Part shown: piece by piece, positions 42,096 to 50,847 of the stretch
Layout: the number at the start of each line of letters is the position of its first letter
Position numbering within the stretch: the stretch's first letter is position 1
Assembly (NCBI GenBank): GCA_017935365.1
Contig: JAGBHT010000038.1
Coordinates: 1 to 64,000 of the forward strand
From: Ruminiclostridium sp.
GTDB taxonomy: Bacteria > Bacillota > Clostridia > Oscillospirales > Ruminococcaceae
Direction of reading: 5' to 3'
DNA length: 64,000 nt
Notes under the pieces: generated by a model
What the model saw: only the letters and a program-made list of their open reading frames with translations
The model's database searches: none
Told to the model about the DNA's origin: nothing
Program-made: the position numbers and the translations under genes

Positions 42096-42883
42096 AGCTG
42101 ACACTTGTACAGATGTCCATGACGGAGAGTATGGACGATAACCTTGAAAAGTCGCTCTGTGCCTGCGATAAGGCTAAGGACAGCGATTTTATATTCTTCC
42201 CCGAAATACAGCTCTCGCCGTTCTTTCCGCAGTACGAAAAGAGAGATGCAAGCAGGTATCTTGTGACTATGGATTCGCCGTATGTTACGGCATTTATCGA
42301 TAAGGCTAAGGAAATAAATTCCTGCATTGTGCCGAATGTGTATATGAAAATTGATAATAAATGTTATGATTGTTGCTTTGTGACCATTGGTACACAAGTG
42401 GTACATAAAATCGCAAAAATGGTACACATCGCGCAAGCGGAAAATTTTTACGAGCAGGATTACTACACACCGTCCGACGACGGCTTCAAGGTTTTCGATA
42501 CGCCGCACGGAAAGGTAGGAATTGTAATTTGCTATGATAGACATCTGCCCGAAAGCATACGCACCTGCGTGCTGATGGGTGCAGAACTGGTAATTATCCC
42601 CACTGCAAACCTTACCACCGAGCCTATGGAAATGTTCGAGTGGGAAGTAAGAGTTCAGGCGATGCAAAACAGCGTGTTCATAGCTATGTGCAACCGTGTC
42701 GGAACGGAGGGAGAACTCACCTTTGCGGGAGAATCGATAGTCTGCGACCCGAACGGCAACGTTATAGCAAAGGCAGGAGCGGAAGAGGAACTTCTTACCT
42801 GCGACATTGATCTCAGTGAAGCGGCAAGAATAAGAAACGCAAAGCCATACTTTGCCACACGCAGGAAAGAATTTTATCTGTAA
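42092..42883 (+). CDS. Carbon-nitrogen hydrolase (nitrilase superfamily)
   Basis: 263 residues with the catalytic triad of the superfamily: E38 in FFPEIQL, K109 in IAKMVHI, and C147 in VICYDRHLPE. Members hydrolyse amides, N-carbamoyl compounds or nitriles. The order resembles N-carbamoylputrescine amidase or omega-amidase branches, but the substrate cannot be fixed. It overlaps the upstream permease gene by four bases and closes the gntR operon. Confidence 0.88.
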   Translation: MKLTLVQMSMTESMDDNLEKSLCACDKAKDSDFIFFPEIQLSPFFPQYEKRDASRYLVTMDSPYVTAFIDKAKEINSCIVPNVYMKIDNKCYDCCFVTIGTQVVHKIAKMVHIAQAENFYEQDYYTPSDDGFKVFDTPHGKVGIVICYDRHLPESIRTCVLMGAELVIIPTANLTTEPMEMFEWEVRVQAMQNSVFIAMCNRVGTEGELTFAGESIVCDPNGNVIAKAGAEEELLTCDIDLSEAARIRNAKPYFATRRKEFYL

Positions 42884-42886
42884 CGC

Positions 42887-42915
42887 TTGACAAATAAAGT
42901 AAGCTGTGTTATAAT
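42887..42915 (+). promoter_or_regulatory. Consensus promoter upstream of the ABC-F gene
   Basis: TTGACA (42887-42892), 17 bases, TATAAT (42910-42915). Perfect hexamers and spacing. Transcription from here would pass through the MITE and the leader peptide before reaching the ABC-F gene. Confidence 0.8.
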
Positions 42916-42941
42916 CCGCTTGTATAGGAAGATACAATATT

Positions 42942-43110
42942 ACAGTTTGTGAAAAAGTCTCTTTTATAAAATAGAGTAAATTCTCTATCCCTATCCCCAA
43001 ACCCCTTTCCCCAGGAAAGGGGCTAAGTGTGGGGCTGCCGCCCTCACCCCGCTTGGGGCTACGCCCCAAACCCCATTTTTAAAAGATATATAGGTTTTTC
43101 AACAAGCTGT
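42942..43110. mobile_element. MITE (family 2, copy 2) with target duplication, in the ABC-F leader
   Basis: 169 bp. Ends ACAGTTTGTGAAAAA and TTTTTCAACAAGCTGT are inverted repeats with two differences. The flanks carry a perfect 5-bp duplication ATATT at 42937-42941 and 43111-43115. The inside shares the CCCTATCCCCAAACCCC...CCCCATTTTTAA core with copies 1 and 3. No coding capacity, so it must be moved in trans. Confidence 0.75.
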
Positions 43111-43141
43111 ATATTATCAAAATCTAAAATGAAAGGACCGA

Positions 43142-43213
43142 ATGCAATGCGTACAAATTCCTGATAAGAGCAGAACGAAATACCCTTACAGCCCTTGCCG
43201 CTTTATGCAGTGA
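43142..43213 (+). CDS. Putative regulatory leader peptide of the ABC-F gene
   Basis: 23-codon open frame with GAAAGGA just upstream. It encodes MQCVQIPDKSRT, then a KYPYSPCRFMQ end. An alternative out-of-frame ATG at 43147 gives only MRTNS. Short leader peptides followed by an attenuator are common ahead of Lsa/Vga/Msr-type ABC-F and other ribosome-protection genes. Drug-induced stalling on them promotes read-through. Not experimentally supported here. Confidence 0.5.
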   Translation: MQCVQIPDKSRTKYPYSPCRFMQ

Positions 43214-43241
43214 AACGGGCTTGGTTCTTCGTGTCTGCAAT

Positions 43242-43348
43242 GCAGGAATGTATTGCTTTCGGTCTTGTATTATACCCTTTTTGCCGTGTATCATCTGACG
43301 GGAATCGGGATAAAAAGCCGTGGGAGTGTATATTCCTGCGGCTTTTTT
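43242..43348 (+). promoter_or_regulatory. Attenuator of the ABC-F gene: antiterminator and terminator
   Basis: Terminator: GCCGTGGGAG (43317-43326), 6-base loop, TTCCTGCGGC (43333-43342), then TTTTTT, 24 bases before the ABC-F start. The 3' arm can instead be captured by GCAGGAAT (43242-43249), which is perfectly complementary to ATTCCTGC (43332-43339). The two states are exclusive, giving a transcription attenuator downstream of the leader peptide. Confidence 0.6.
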
Positions 43349-43371
43349 GATACAGAAAGGGGTATGATATT

Positions 43372-44889
43372 ATGTCTATGATCAGTGTAAACAATTTAAC
43401 CTATTACTATGACGGCTGTGATGAAGCCGTATATGAAAACGTGTCATTCACGCTTGATACGACCTGGAAAACGGGGCTTATCGGCAGAAACGGACGGGGT
43501 AAAACTACTCTTCTGAAACTGTTGACAGGTGAGCTTGACAACGGCGGTGCGGTCGGCACAAAGGCTGAGTTCCTGTACTTTCCGTTTGAGGTAGAGGACA
43601 AGAACATGACAGGCAGTGAGCTTATCGGGGTGATATGCCCCGGCGTTGAGGAGTGGGAAGTTATCCGTGAACTGTCGTATATGGGGACGGAGTGCGACAT
43701 TCTGTACAGACCGTTTTACACGCTGTCGGGCGGCGAACAGACAAGGCTGTTGCTGTGTCTGCTGTTCTTGCGTGACAACGCTTTCCTGCTGATAGACGAA
43801 CCGACCAACTGCCTTGACCTTGACGCAAGGGAAATGATCGGCGACTATCTGAATAAAAAGAGCGGATTTATACTTGTGTCGCACGACCGTGATCTGCTCG
43901 ACAAATGCACCGACCATATACTGTCGCTAAATCGCAGTGACACCGAGGTCATAAGCGGAAACTACAGCGTGTGGAAAGAGAATTTTGACCGAAAAGAAGC
44001 TAACGAGCTTATGCGTGACAAGAAGCTGAAAAGCGAGATAGGTCATCTCAAAGCCGCCGCAGAGCGCAGTAAGAAATGGGCTGAAACGGCGGAAAGCAGA
44101 AAGATAGGCTTCGACCCGACAAAAACGGAAAAATCGCTTGATCGGAGAGCCATTGAGGGTGCAAAGGCGAAAGCCCTTATGAAACGTATGAAAGCTGTCG
44201 AAAACCGCAGGCAGACGGCGATAGACGAAAAATCGGAACTTCTTAAAAACCGTGAATATATCGATATGCTGAAAATCCCGTATATCAGGGCAAAATCAGC
44301 AACGGTGCTTTCGGTGCAGAACCTTGTTCCGTACTATTGCGATAACGATAACGACAGCGACGGCAACGCTTTATGCGAGCCTGTTTCGTTTACGCTTTCG
44401 GACGGGGAAAGGCTGTGTCTGTCAGGCAAAAACGGCTGTGGAAAATCTACTATTCTTAAAATCATAGCAGGTGCGGATATCAGCTACAGCGGAAGTATAG
44501 CGAAAGCGCCGGGGCTTAAAATATCGGTACTGCCGCAGGACACGGCGGGGCTATGCGGAACGCTTGACGAATTTTCAGAGCGGCTCGGTGTTGACGCCGA
44601 GCTTGTCCGTGCGATACTCGCAAAGCTCGGATTTTCACGCAAGGAGCTTATAAACCGAACTGAAAACCTCAGTGCGGGGCAGAAAAAGAAGGTGCTTATA
44701 GCGGGCAGTCTGGCTACACCTGCTAACCTCTATATATGGGACGAGCCGCTGAATTTTGTGGATATCATTTCGAGAATACAGCTTGAGCGGCTGCTGGGAG
44801 AAAATACACCGACTATGCTTCTTGCGGAGCATGACAGGTATTTTTGTGAGAATACGGGAACGGGGAGGTTTTATATAACAAAAGGATAA
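43372..44889 (+). CDS. Lsa-family ABC-F ribosomal protection protein
   Basis: 505 residues with two ATPase domains and no membrane segment. First Walker A GRNGRGKTT (38-46), signature LSGGEQTR, Walker B FLLIDEPTNCLD. An inter-domain linker (about 205-300, basic and helical, SKKWAETAESRKIGFDP) follows. Second Walker A is GKNGCGKST, signature LSAGQKKK, Walker B LYIWDEPLNFVD. Linker and start (MSMISVNNLTYYY) resemble Lsa-type proteins that displace lincosamides, streptogramin A and pleuromutilins from the ribosome. Resistance spectrum unproven. AAAGGGG precedes the start. Confidence 0.88.
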   Translation: MSMISVNNLTYYYDGCDEAVYENVSFTLDTTWKTGLIGRNGRGKTTLLKLLTGELDNGGAVGTKAEFLYFPFEVEDKNMTGSELIGVICPGVEEWEVIRELSYMGTECDILYRPFYTLSGGEQTRLLLCLLFLRDNAFLLIDEPTNCLDLDAREMIGDYLNKKSGFILVSHDRDLLDKCTDHILSLNRSDTEVISGNYSVWKENFDRKEANELMRDKKLKSEIGHLKAAAERSKKWAETAESRKIGFDPTKTEKSLDRRAIEGAKAKALMKRMKAVENRRQTAIDEKSELLKNREYIDMLKIPYIRAKSATVLSVQNLVPYYCDNDNDSDGNALCEPVSFTLSDGERLCLSGKNGCGKSTILKIIAGADISYSGSIAKAPGLKISVLPQDTAGLCGTLDEFSERLGVDAELVRAILAKLGFSRKELINRTENLSAGQKKKVLIAGSLATPANLYIWDEPLNFVDIISRIQLERLLGENTPTMLLAEHDRYFCENTGTGRFYITKG

Positions 44890-44897
44890 GCGTATAT

Positions 44898-44924
44898 GTA
44901 ACGGCTTGTAAACGCAAGCCGTTA
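44898..44924 (+). terminator. Hairpin after the ABC-F gene
   Basis: Perfect 11-base arms GTAACGGCTTG and CAAGCCGTTAC around a 5-base loop, 8 bases after the stop. The U-tract is weak. Confidence 0.55.
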
Positions 44925-44980
44925 CTTGGCTATTATGACAATTTTTGTTAGCTATATTTCACAAAATATCGAGACAAGCC

Positions 44981-45009
44981 TTGATTTTGCATAGTATAAG
45001 TGATATTCT
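44981..45009 (+). promoter_or_regulatory. Promoter of the metalloprotease-lipoprotein operon
   Basis: TTGATT (44981-44986), 17 bases, TATTCT (45004-45009), 46 bases before the start. Confidence 0.5.
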
Positions 45010-45055
45010 AACAATAGAAAAGGTGTTTCCTTTTTTAAAATTAACGGAGGTACTT

Positions 45056-47584
45056 ATGAAAAAGAAAAAGCATTTATTCACTGTTTTACTATTGGCGATT
45101 TCACTACTCTCAACAAGCATACCTGTATATGCGCAAGAAAACGGAAACGCCGATAACGAAAACAGTACAAGCGAGGAAAGCTTTGAAGAAGCGGACAGAA
45201 ATCTGCTCAAAGACTTAAAGCCGGGGGATCTCAGCCTTGTCGAACTTTCTGATAAGGAACTTGACGACTATGAGATACCGGAAGTCATATCCGCAAAGGA
45301 CATTAAGGAAAAAGAACACGCAAACCGCTTATTTGCACAGGAAACGGACGACTATTCGATAGTATTCCAGAATAAAGACGGCTCAAAAACTATGTATTAC
45401 TTTGACGAGCCGGTAAAGTATACCGACGAAAACGGTACTGTATGTGACAAAAGTACTAAGCTGTCAGAAGCGGATAAAGACGGATACGCTTTTGTAAGTG
45501 CAGAAAACGACATAAATGTATATATGCCCAAACAGCTCGACAGCGAAACAGGCATTATCGTTAAAAGCAACGAATATACTATTGAAATGTCACCTGTCGA
45601 TTCGGATAAGGCAGATGTATCGGATATTATAGCCGAAACACAAAACAAATATGACGAACACGATATAGTTGAATATATCAATGTGTTCGGAAAAGATACA
45701 ACGATAGAATACAGCGCTCAGCTCAACGGTGTAAAAGAGAATATCATACTCGACAGATACAACGGAAAGAACGAGTTTTCTTTCGATGTTGATACAAACG
45801 GTCTTAGCCTTAAAGATGAGGACGGCTATTTTTCAATTGTTGACGATGAAAAGGCAGAGATAGTCGGCGCTGTCAGCGAGGTAATACTGTTTGACAGCTC
45901 AAAAGGCGAAAACACAATAGTACCGCAGGGATATGTTACAGGATATACGGCAGTAAAAAATGCCGATGGAAATTATACGATAACTATTACTCTTGACAAT
46001 GAATGGCTGAAAAACGAAGCGGTATATCCGGTTACAATAGACCCGACCATAAAACTCAGCTCAAGCGGTAGCGGAAGCTCAAAGACAATACTTGACGCAC
46101 CTTTATACAGCAAGAAAAGTACAACAAATTTCGGCTCTTATTCTATAGGAACGGTAGGCTATCAGGACAGCACCTACGGTGCAGGCAGACTTATTGTGCG
46201 CTTTCCCGGACTTGACAGCAACGCAACATATAAGAGCCTTAAAGCAAATGAAATTGAAAGTGCAAAGCTGTATATGTATGAGGGCACGGGAAATTCAGGT
46301 ACTTCGACATTACAGGTGAGATATTCAAGCCAGACATCAGGGTGGGCTGAAACAGCACCTACATACGCAAATACAAGCGCAAGCGGCTCTGTAATGAGTA
46401 CAACTAAAATATCCAAAAGCGGTTCTTATGCATTTGATTTTACTAAGTTGGCAGTTAACAGCAAAAACTCCAAAAATGATATTAAAAAAGGTATCGTAAT
46501 AACTAATACAAATGTAACAGATTCTTCACTGCGCCGCTCTTTCTATATGACGGAGTACAGTAGTTCTAAACCGAGAGTTGTTGTTGAATGGAATCCTTTG
46601 GTTGACGGTATGGCGTATGTGTTTAAGACAAGTAGTTCAAAATGTATCGGACGCTTTGAGGATTCAATATCAGAAAACAATATAACTACGAATGGATATA
46701 ACAGCAACGAATATATTAATCCGGATCAAATTTGGATAACTAAAAAATCTCTCGCAGGCGGTTATTTAATCTATTCTGCAAAGAATAGTAGTGATGCTAT
46801 ATGTGCAACCCCTAACGCTAGTGTAGCAATATACAAATGCACATCGGAAACAAATCTGTATTATTGCTGGGATTTTGAAAGAATAACCTCAAGCACCTAT
46901 GCGATTAAAAACAAGTATAGCAGTAAATGGTTATATAAAAAATCTGACGGTAGCCTTGCCCTTACTGATAATCAAGCAAACCGACTGATACTTACCAAAG
47001 CAACCAGTAATTATCCATCAAGCTGGAAAGGCGGGTATTCGGGGCAATCCGGTACATATAAGCTCAATATCATATTTAGCAATCAAACAGATTACAATGA
47101 TTTGGCAAAAGCAGCGGAAGCATGGAATGGAATATGTGATAAAGTATGTGTAAAAGCATATCCGCCTAACTCTAATCCAAGCACAGGATTAAATGTAACT
47201 GTAGCAAGAAAGAACTTATCAACAGCAGGTATTGAAAATTCTTCAAAAGCGTATGCGGTTTTTTTGCCTAACTCTACAACCACAAATTATTTAAAAACTC
47301 AAGAAGATATAGGTGCAGAGAACCAAAAAAACTGGAGTAAAGGCGTAATATTTATTAACCAAGACAAAAAAGGATTCTATTCTCTCAATAGTGAAAAACA
47401 GAATTCGTCTATTATGCATGAAGTGGGGCATGCTTTAAAGCTTTGTCATAGTGATGACACAACATCACAGGGTAATAGATTTGGCATTGTTACATTGATG
47501 AGTAACGATTCTTCAACTGTAAATAAAGATATCACTTTATATGATAAAGCAAGTTTAATTAAAAAATGGAGGGATATGCCATGA
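45056..47584 (+). CDS. Secreted multidomain protein with C-terminal zincin metalloprotease module
   Basis: 842 residues from Met at 45056 (GGAGGTACTT upstream): signal peptide (KKKKHLFTVLLLAISL...VYA), an N-terminal region of the kind found in DNRLRE-domain secreted and polymorphic-toxin proteins (FQNKDGSKTMYYFDEPV; YPVTIDPTI near 325), a DNRLRE-like beta domain (about 330-510, RLIVRF, SAKLYMY, SGWAETAPTY), a ricin-like beta-trefoil candidate (about 517-650), and a terminal zincin with H788-E-x-x-H792-x5-H798 in HEVGHALKLCH. The last third is visibly more A+T-rich than the first. Its stop overlaps the first lipoprotein gene by four bases. A toxin role is inference; a nutrient protease is the alternative. 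Confidence 0.75.
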   Translation: MKKKKHLFTVLLLAISLLSTSIPVYAQENGNADNENSTSEESFEEADRNLLKDLKPGDLSLVELSDKELDDYEIPEVISAKDIKEKEHANRLFAQETDDYSIVFQNKDGSKTMYYFDEPVKYTDENGTVCDKSTKLSEADKDGYAFVSAENDINVYMPKQLDSETGIIVKSNEYTIEMSPVDSDKADVSDIIAETQNKYDEHDIVEYINVFGKDTTIEYSAQLNGVKENIILDRYNGKNEFSFDVDTNGLSLKDEDGYFSIVDDEKAEIVGAVSEVILFDSSKGENTIVPQGYVTGYTAVKNADGNYTITITLDNEWLKNEAVYPVTIDPTIKLSSSGSGSSKTILDAPLYSKKSTTNFGSYSIGTVGYQDSTYGAGRLIVRFPGLDSNATYKSLKANEIESAKLYMYEGTGNSGTSTLQVRYSSQTSGWAETAPTYANTSASGSVMSTTKISKSGSYAFDFTKLAVNSKNSKNDIKKGIVITNTNVTDSSLRRSFYMTEYSSSKPRVVVEWNPLVDGMAYVFKTSSSKCIGRFEDSISENNITTNGYNSNEYINPDQIWITKKSLAGGYLIYSAKNSSDAICATPNASVAIYKCTSETNLYYCWDFERITSSTYAIKNKYSSKWLYKKSDGSLALTDNQANRLILTKATSNYPSSWKGGYSGQSGTYKLNIIFSNQTDYNDLAKAAEAWNGICDKVCVKAYPPNSNPSTGLNVTVARKNLSTAGIENSSKAYAVFLPNSTTTNYLKTQEDIGAENQKNWSKGVIFINQDKKGFYSLNSEKQNSSIMHEVGHALKLCHSDDTTSQGNRFGIVTLMSNDSSTVNKDITLYDKASLIKKWRDMP

Positions 47585-48582
47585 AAAAAATTACTAATGC
47601 ATCAGCACTTATTTTATCAGCACTTATGTTATTCGGCTGTACAAGTAACTCTGCAAACGGTGGTGTAGGAGATACTACACTGCCGAGCGAAAGTTCGGTT
47701 ACTGAAAGCAAAAATGAAAGTTCAGGCGAAAGCTCGGCTACTGAAAACAGCTCCGAAACAGATAATACAAGCAAGGAAAGTGAAGAAAACCTTGTTAAAA
47801 ATATCGAGGGGTATCAGACGTTTTCGTATGATTCTTCGGTCTACGAAATTACAAACGATAATAAATTTAAAAAAAGGCTGATTTCACCGTATGATTTTGA
47901 AGATTCGTTTGAGCCAAATTATACAAATTTAAAAAGATTTATGAGAGCGCCTGTAGTTGTAAAGTGCCATGTAGTAGGTGACAGCTATTTCATATTGGAG
48001 GGCAAATGCGGAGATGTTGAATTCAACCGTGACGAACATGACAAAGGCGTCTATACATGTATTTATACTCCGGTTATGATAGATGAAATAATTGATGATT
48101 TTGGTGTTAAAACCGACTATAACACAGGAGATATTGTATATGTAATGGAAGACTATATACTTACTGAATCTTACAACAATAATAAACCTCTCGAATGGCT
48201 GGATGAAAGCATAAAAGATATAGAAAAAGTCATTGAAAATAATTCCGATAACTATTTGGCGGAACAATTTGGTGAGGCACTTGAATCTGATAAAAAATAT
48301 CGTGACTATCTGACGTCACATCAGACTGTAATATCTACCAGAACGGTTTTATTAGAAAAAGGGCAGTCATATTTAATGATTTTTGATGAAAAAGCAAGGG
48401 GTTTTGTATTTGACAATAATCAATATGCCGCAAATTACACAGTGACTTTTGACCTTGAAAACGATGCGCCGAAAGTATATATGAGCGAGGAAGAAGATGC
48501 GGACTATTTCAATGGCTATTACCGTTACAGAGATCAGTGGAAATATCTTAAAGAAAAGTACGGAGATCATTTCAAGAAATAA
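47581..48582 (+). CDS. Tandem paralogous lipoprotein 1
   Basis: 333 residues with a lipoprotein signal (MKKITNASALILSALMLFGC, lipobox LFGC at 17-20), a Ser/Glu/Asn-rich linker to about residue 75, then a globular part with motifs shared by all four paralogues: GYQTFSYD, VVKCHVVGDSY, YTPVMIDEIIDDF, GDIVYVMEDY, LEKGQSYL and a C-terminal LKEKYGDHFKK. No known domain recognised. Coupled to the metalloprotease gene by an ATGA overlap. It would be anchored outside the cell membrane. Confidence 0.8.
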   Translation: MKKITNASALILSALMLFGCTSNSANGGVGDTTLPSESSVTESKNESSGESSATENSSETDNTSKESEENLVKNIEGYQTFSYDSSVYEITNDNKFKKRLISPYDFEDSFEPNYTNLKRFMRAPVVVKCHVVGDSYFILEGKCGDVEFNRDEHDKGVYTCIYTPVMIDEIIDDFGVKTDYNTGDIVYVMEDYILTESYNNNKPLEWLDESIKDIEKVIENNSDNYLAEQFGEALESDKKYRDYLTSHQTVISTRTVLLEKGQSYLMIFDEKARGFVFDNNQYAANYTVTFDLENDAPKVYMSEEEDADYFNGYYRYRDQWKYLKEKYGDHFKK

Positions 48583-48612
48583 CGCGGAACTACAAAATCG
48601 AGGTAATCAATC

Positions 48613-49725
48613 ATGAAAAAACTAACAAAAACAACAGCACTCATTTTATCAGCAGTTATGCTCTTCGGTTGTGCAAGTAACTCTGCAACCGGCAGTGTAG
48701 GTGATACTACACCGCCGGGGGAGAGTTCAGTCACGGACAGCAAAAACGAAAGTAAGGTTGAAAGCTCGGCTACTGAAAACAGCACAGCTATTGAACTTAG
48801 CAACGAAAAAGACGGCTTTATAAAAGATAGCAAAGGATATCTGTCTTTTTCCTATGAAAATGATAAGTATCAGGTTAATTCTGTATCAATATATTCTGAA
48901 CGTGAAGCGGTTGATGATATTTACATTTATCCGACAAATCCGATTCCGAATAATATCATATTCGGCACGTTATACTGGCCGGTTGCCATAAAGTGCCGAA
49001 TAGCGGGCGAAAGCTTGTATTTTTCTGAGAAAAACAAGTGCGGCGATGTTACGGTAAAATCCTCTGAATACAGCAAAAGCGGACAAGAGTATATTGATAA
49101 AATTTCCAAGCTCGACAATATGAATGCAAGTAATGATTATATGCTGGGTGTTTATACTCCTGTTATCGTTGAGGAAATAATCGATACATTTTCGTATCAC
49201 CCGGATTTTCAAGTCGGAGACATTATTTATATTCAAGAAGATTACAATATCACCCGCGACTTATATAGCTATTATAAACTTAAAAATCAGGACACATTAA
49301 AGTTTTTACAGGATAAATTGGACGAGTTGCAAAATGTAATAGATAAGGAATTAAAAAATGGAGATAAAGCCAATGAAAAATATATAACTGAAATGCAGGC
49401 TCAAGTTAAAAAATATCAGCAAATGGAGAGCGAGTACAAGGCATACTATAAGTTTGTTGAAGAAAGCGACACTCCGGTACTGAATTTAAGCGTAGGATTT
49501 CCTATGCAAAAAGACAAATCATATTTTGCCTATGTGAACTCAACTAAAATCATAGATACCATCGATGATAACAGTTACTACTATTCTTATGCGCAGAAAT
49601 TCAATCTTGGTGACGAAGAACCGGAATCGCTGGGGGAGAATGAAAAATATAATTGGTTTCATTACAGTTATATTTATGGATGGGCTAATATGAAAGAAAA
49701 ATACGGAGATCATTTCAAGAAATAA
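48613..49725 (+). CDS. Tandem paralogous lipoprotein 2
   Basis: 370 residues; lipobox LFGC at 17-20 (ALILSAVMLFGC), acidic Ser-rich linker, then GYLSFSYE, AIKCRIAGESLYF, YTPVIVEEIID, GDIIYIQEDY, MQKDKSYFAYV and the end MKEKYGDHFKK. An extra charged helical stretch (about 230-285) is predicted to form a coiled coil. It lies 30 bases after lipoprotein 1. GAGGT is the ribosome site. Confidence 0.8.
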   Translation: MKKLTKTTALILSAVMLFGCASNSATGSVGDTTPPGESSVTDSKNESKVESSATENSTAIELSNEKDGFIKDSKGYLSFSYENDKYQVNSVSIYSEREAVDDIYIYPTNPIPNNIIFGTLYWPVAIKCRIAGESLYFSEKNKCGDVTVKSSEYSKSGQEYIDKISKLDNMNASNDYMLGVYTPVIVEEIIDTFSYHPDFQVGDIIYIQEDYNITRDLYSYYKLKNQDTLKFLQDKLDELQNVIDKELKNGDKANEKYITEMQAQVKKYQQMESEYKAYYKFVEESDTPVLNLSVGFPMQKDKSYFAYVNSTKIIDTIDDNSYYYSYAQKFNLGDEEPESLGENEKYNWFHYSYIYGWANMKEKYGDHFKK

Positions 49726-49755
49726 CGCGGAACTACAAAATCGAGGTAATCAATC

Positions 49756-50811
49756 ATGAAAAAACTAACAAAAACAACAGCACTCATTTTATCAGCAGTT
49801 ATGCTCTTCGGCTGTACAAGTAACTCTGCAACCGGCAGTGTAGGTGATACTACACCGCCGGGGGAGAGCTCGGTCACGGATAACGAAAAAGAAAATTCTT
49901 CCAACGATAATATTTCCAATGCACAGAGTACATCGGAAAGTGACGGCTTTGTAAAAAACACAGAAGGATATCAGACTTTCTCTTACGAAAAAGACAAATA
50001 TCAGGTGAGTTCAGTTACAATATTCAACAAAAAGGAAGCTTTGGACAATGTAATTATATCTATCCCTGAGATTCCGGAACCGGATAATATTACTGAAGGT
50101 AATGTCGTTTTGCATAATCCTGTTGCTATCAAATGCAAAATTGCAGGGGACAGCATATACTTTGATAAAAAGAATAAAAGCGGCGATGTAACCGTAAAAA
50201 ACAACAACGAGGGACACGATTACCTGTATGGAGTGTTTACACCTGTTGTCGTTGAAGAAATCATTGATTCTTTCGGCTATGAGCCGGACTTCAAAGTTGG
50301 TGATACGGTTTATATTGATGAAAACTATATTATAACAAAAGACTTTGCGGATTACTATGAGCAGAATGGCGAAAACCACTCAGATGAAATAAAAGTGTAT
50401 GAAGAAAATATTGACGACTGGAATTTCAGTCTGGAAAGCGAACTTAAAAAAGGCGATAATGCTGACAGCAAACTCATTGAAGAAATTAAGGAAATGATTG
50501 AAAAACGTCAACACGATATAGAAGAAATAAAATCATATCAAAAATATGTAGAAGAAAACGAAAAAAGTGTTATTACATTATTGTACGGATTTCCTATGCA
50601 GAAAGATACATCGTATTTTGCGTATATAAATGCAAATAAAATTGAGGGGACAACTGACAATAACAGCTATTATTTCTCATATTGCGAAAAATACAATCTT
50701 GGTGACGATGAGCCGGAATCGCTCGGTGAAGAAGAAAAGTATGTTTCTTTTCACTATACTTATGAATGCAGTTGGACTTATCTCAGAAAAAAGTATGGGG
50801 AATACTTTTAA
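49756..50811 (+). CDS. Tandem paralogous lipoprotein 3
   Basis: 351 residues. Signal peptide identical to paralogue 2 (ALILSAVMLFGC). Linker differs (NEKENSSNDN), then GYQTFSYE, AIKCKIAGDSIYF, FTPVVVEEIIDSF, GDTVYIDENY, MQKDTSYFAYI and end LRKKYGEYF. Closest to paralogue 2 in the globular part, including the helical insert with KEMIEKRQHDIEEIK. The 30-base spacer before it is identical to that before paralogue 2. Confidence 0.8.
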   Translation: MKKLTKTTALILSAVMLFGCTSNSATGSVGDTTPPGESSVTDNEKENSSNDNISNAQSTSESDGFVKNTEGYQTFSYEKDKYQVSSVTIFNKKEALDNVIISIPEIPEPDNITEGNVVLHNPVAIKCKIAGDSIYFDKKNKSGDVTVKNNNEGHDYLYGVFTPVVVEEIIDSFGYEPDFKVGDTVYIDENYIITKDFADYYEQNGENHSDEIKVYEENIDDWNFSLESELKKGDNADSKLIEEIKEMIEKRQHDIEEIKSYQKYVEENEKSVITLLYGFPMQKDTSYFAYINANKIEGTTDNNSYYFSYCEKYNLGDDEPESLGEEEKYVSFHYTYECSWTYLRKKYGEYF

Positions 50812-50847
50812 AAATAACACAGAACTACAAAATTGAGGTAACAAATT

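Noticed and set aside
42056-43069. 337-codon minus-strand frame opposite the C-N hydrolase
   Set aside because: The plus strand encodes an intact nitrilase-family enzyme with its triad. The minus frame has no family features and begins inside a MITE.
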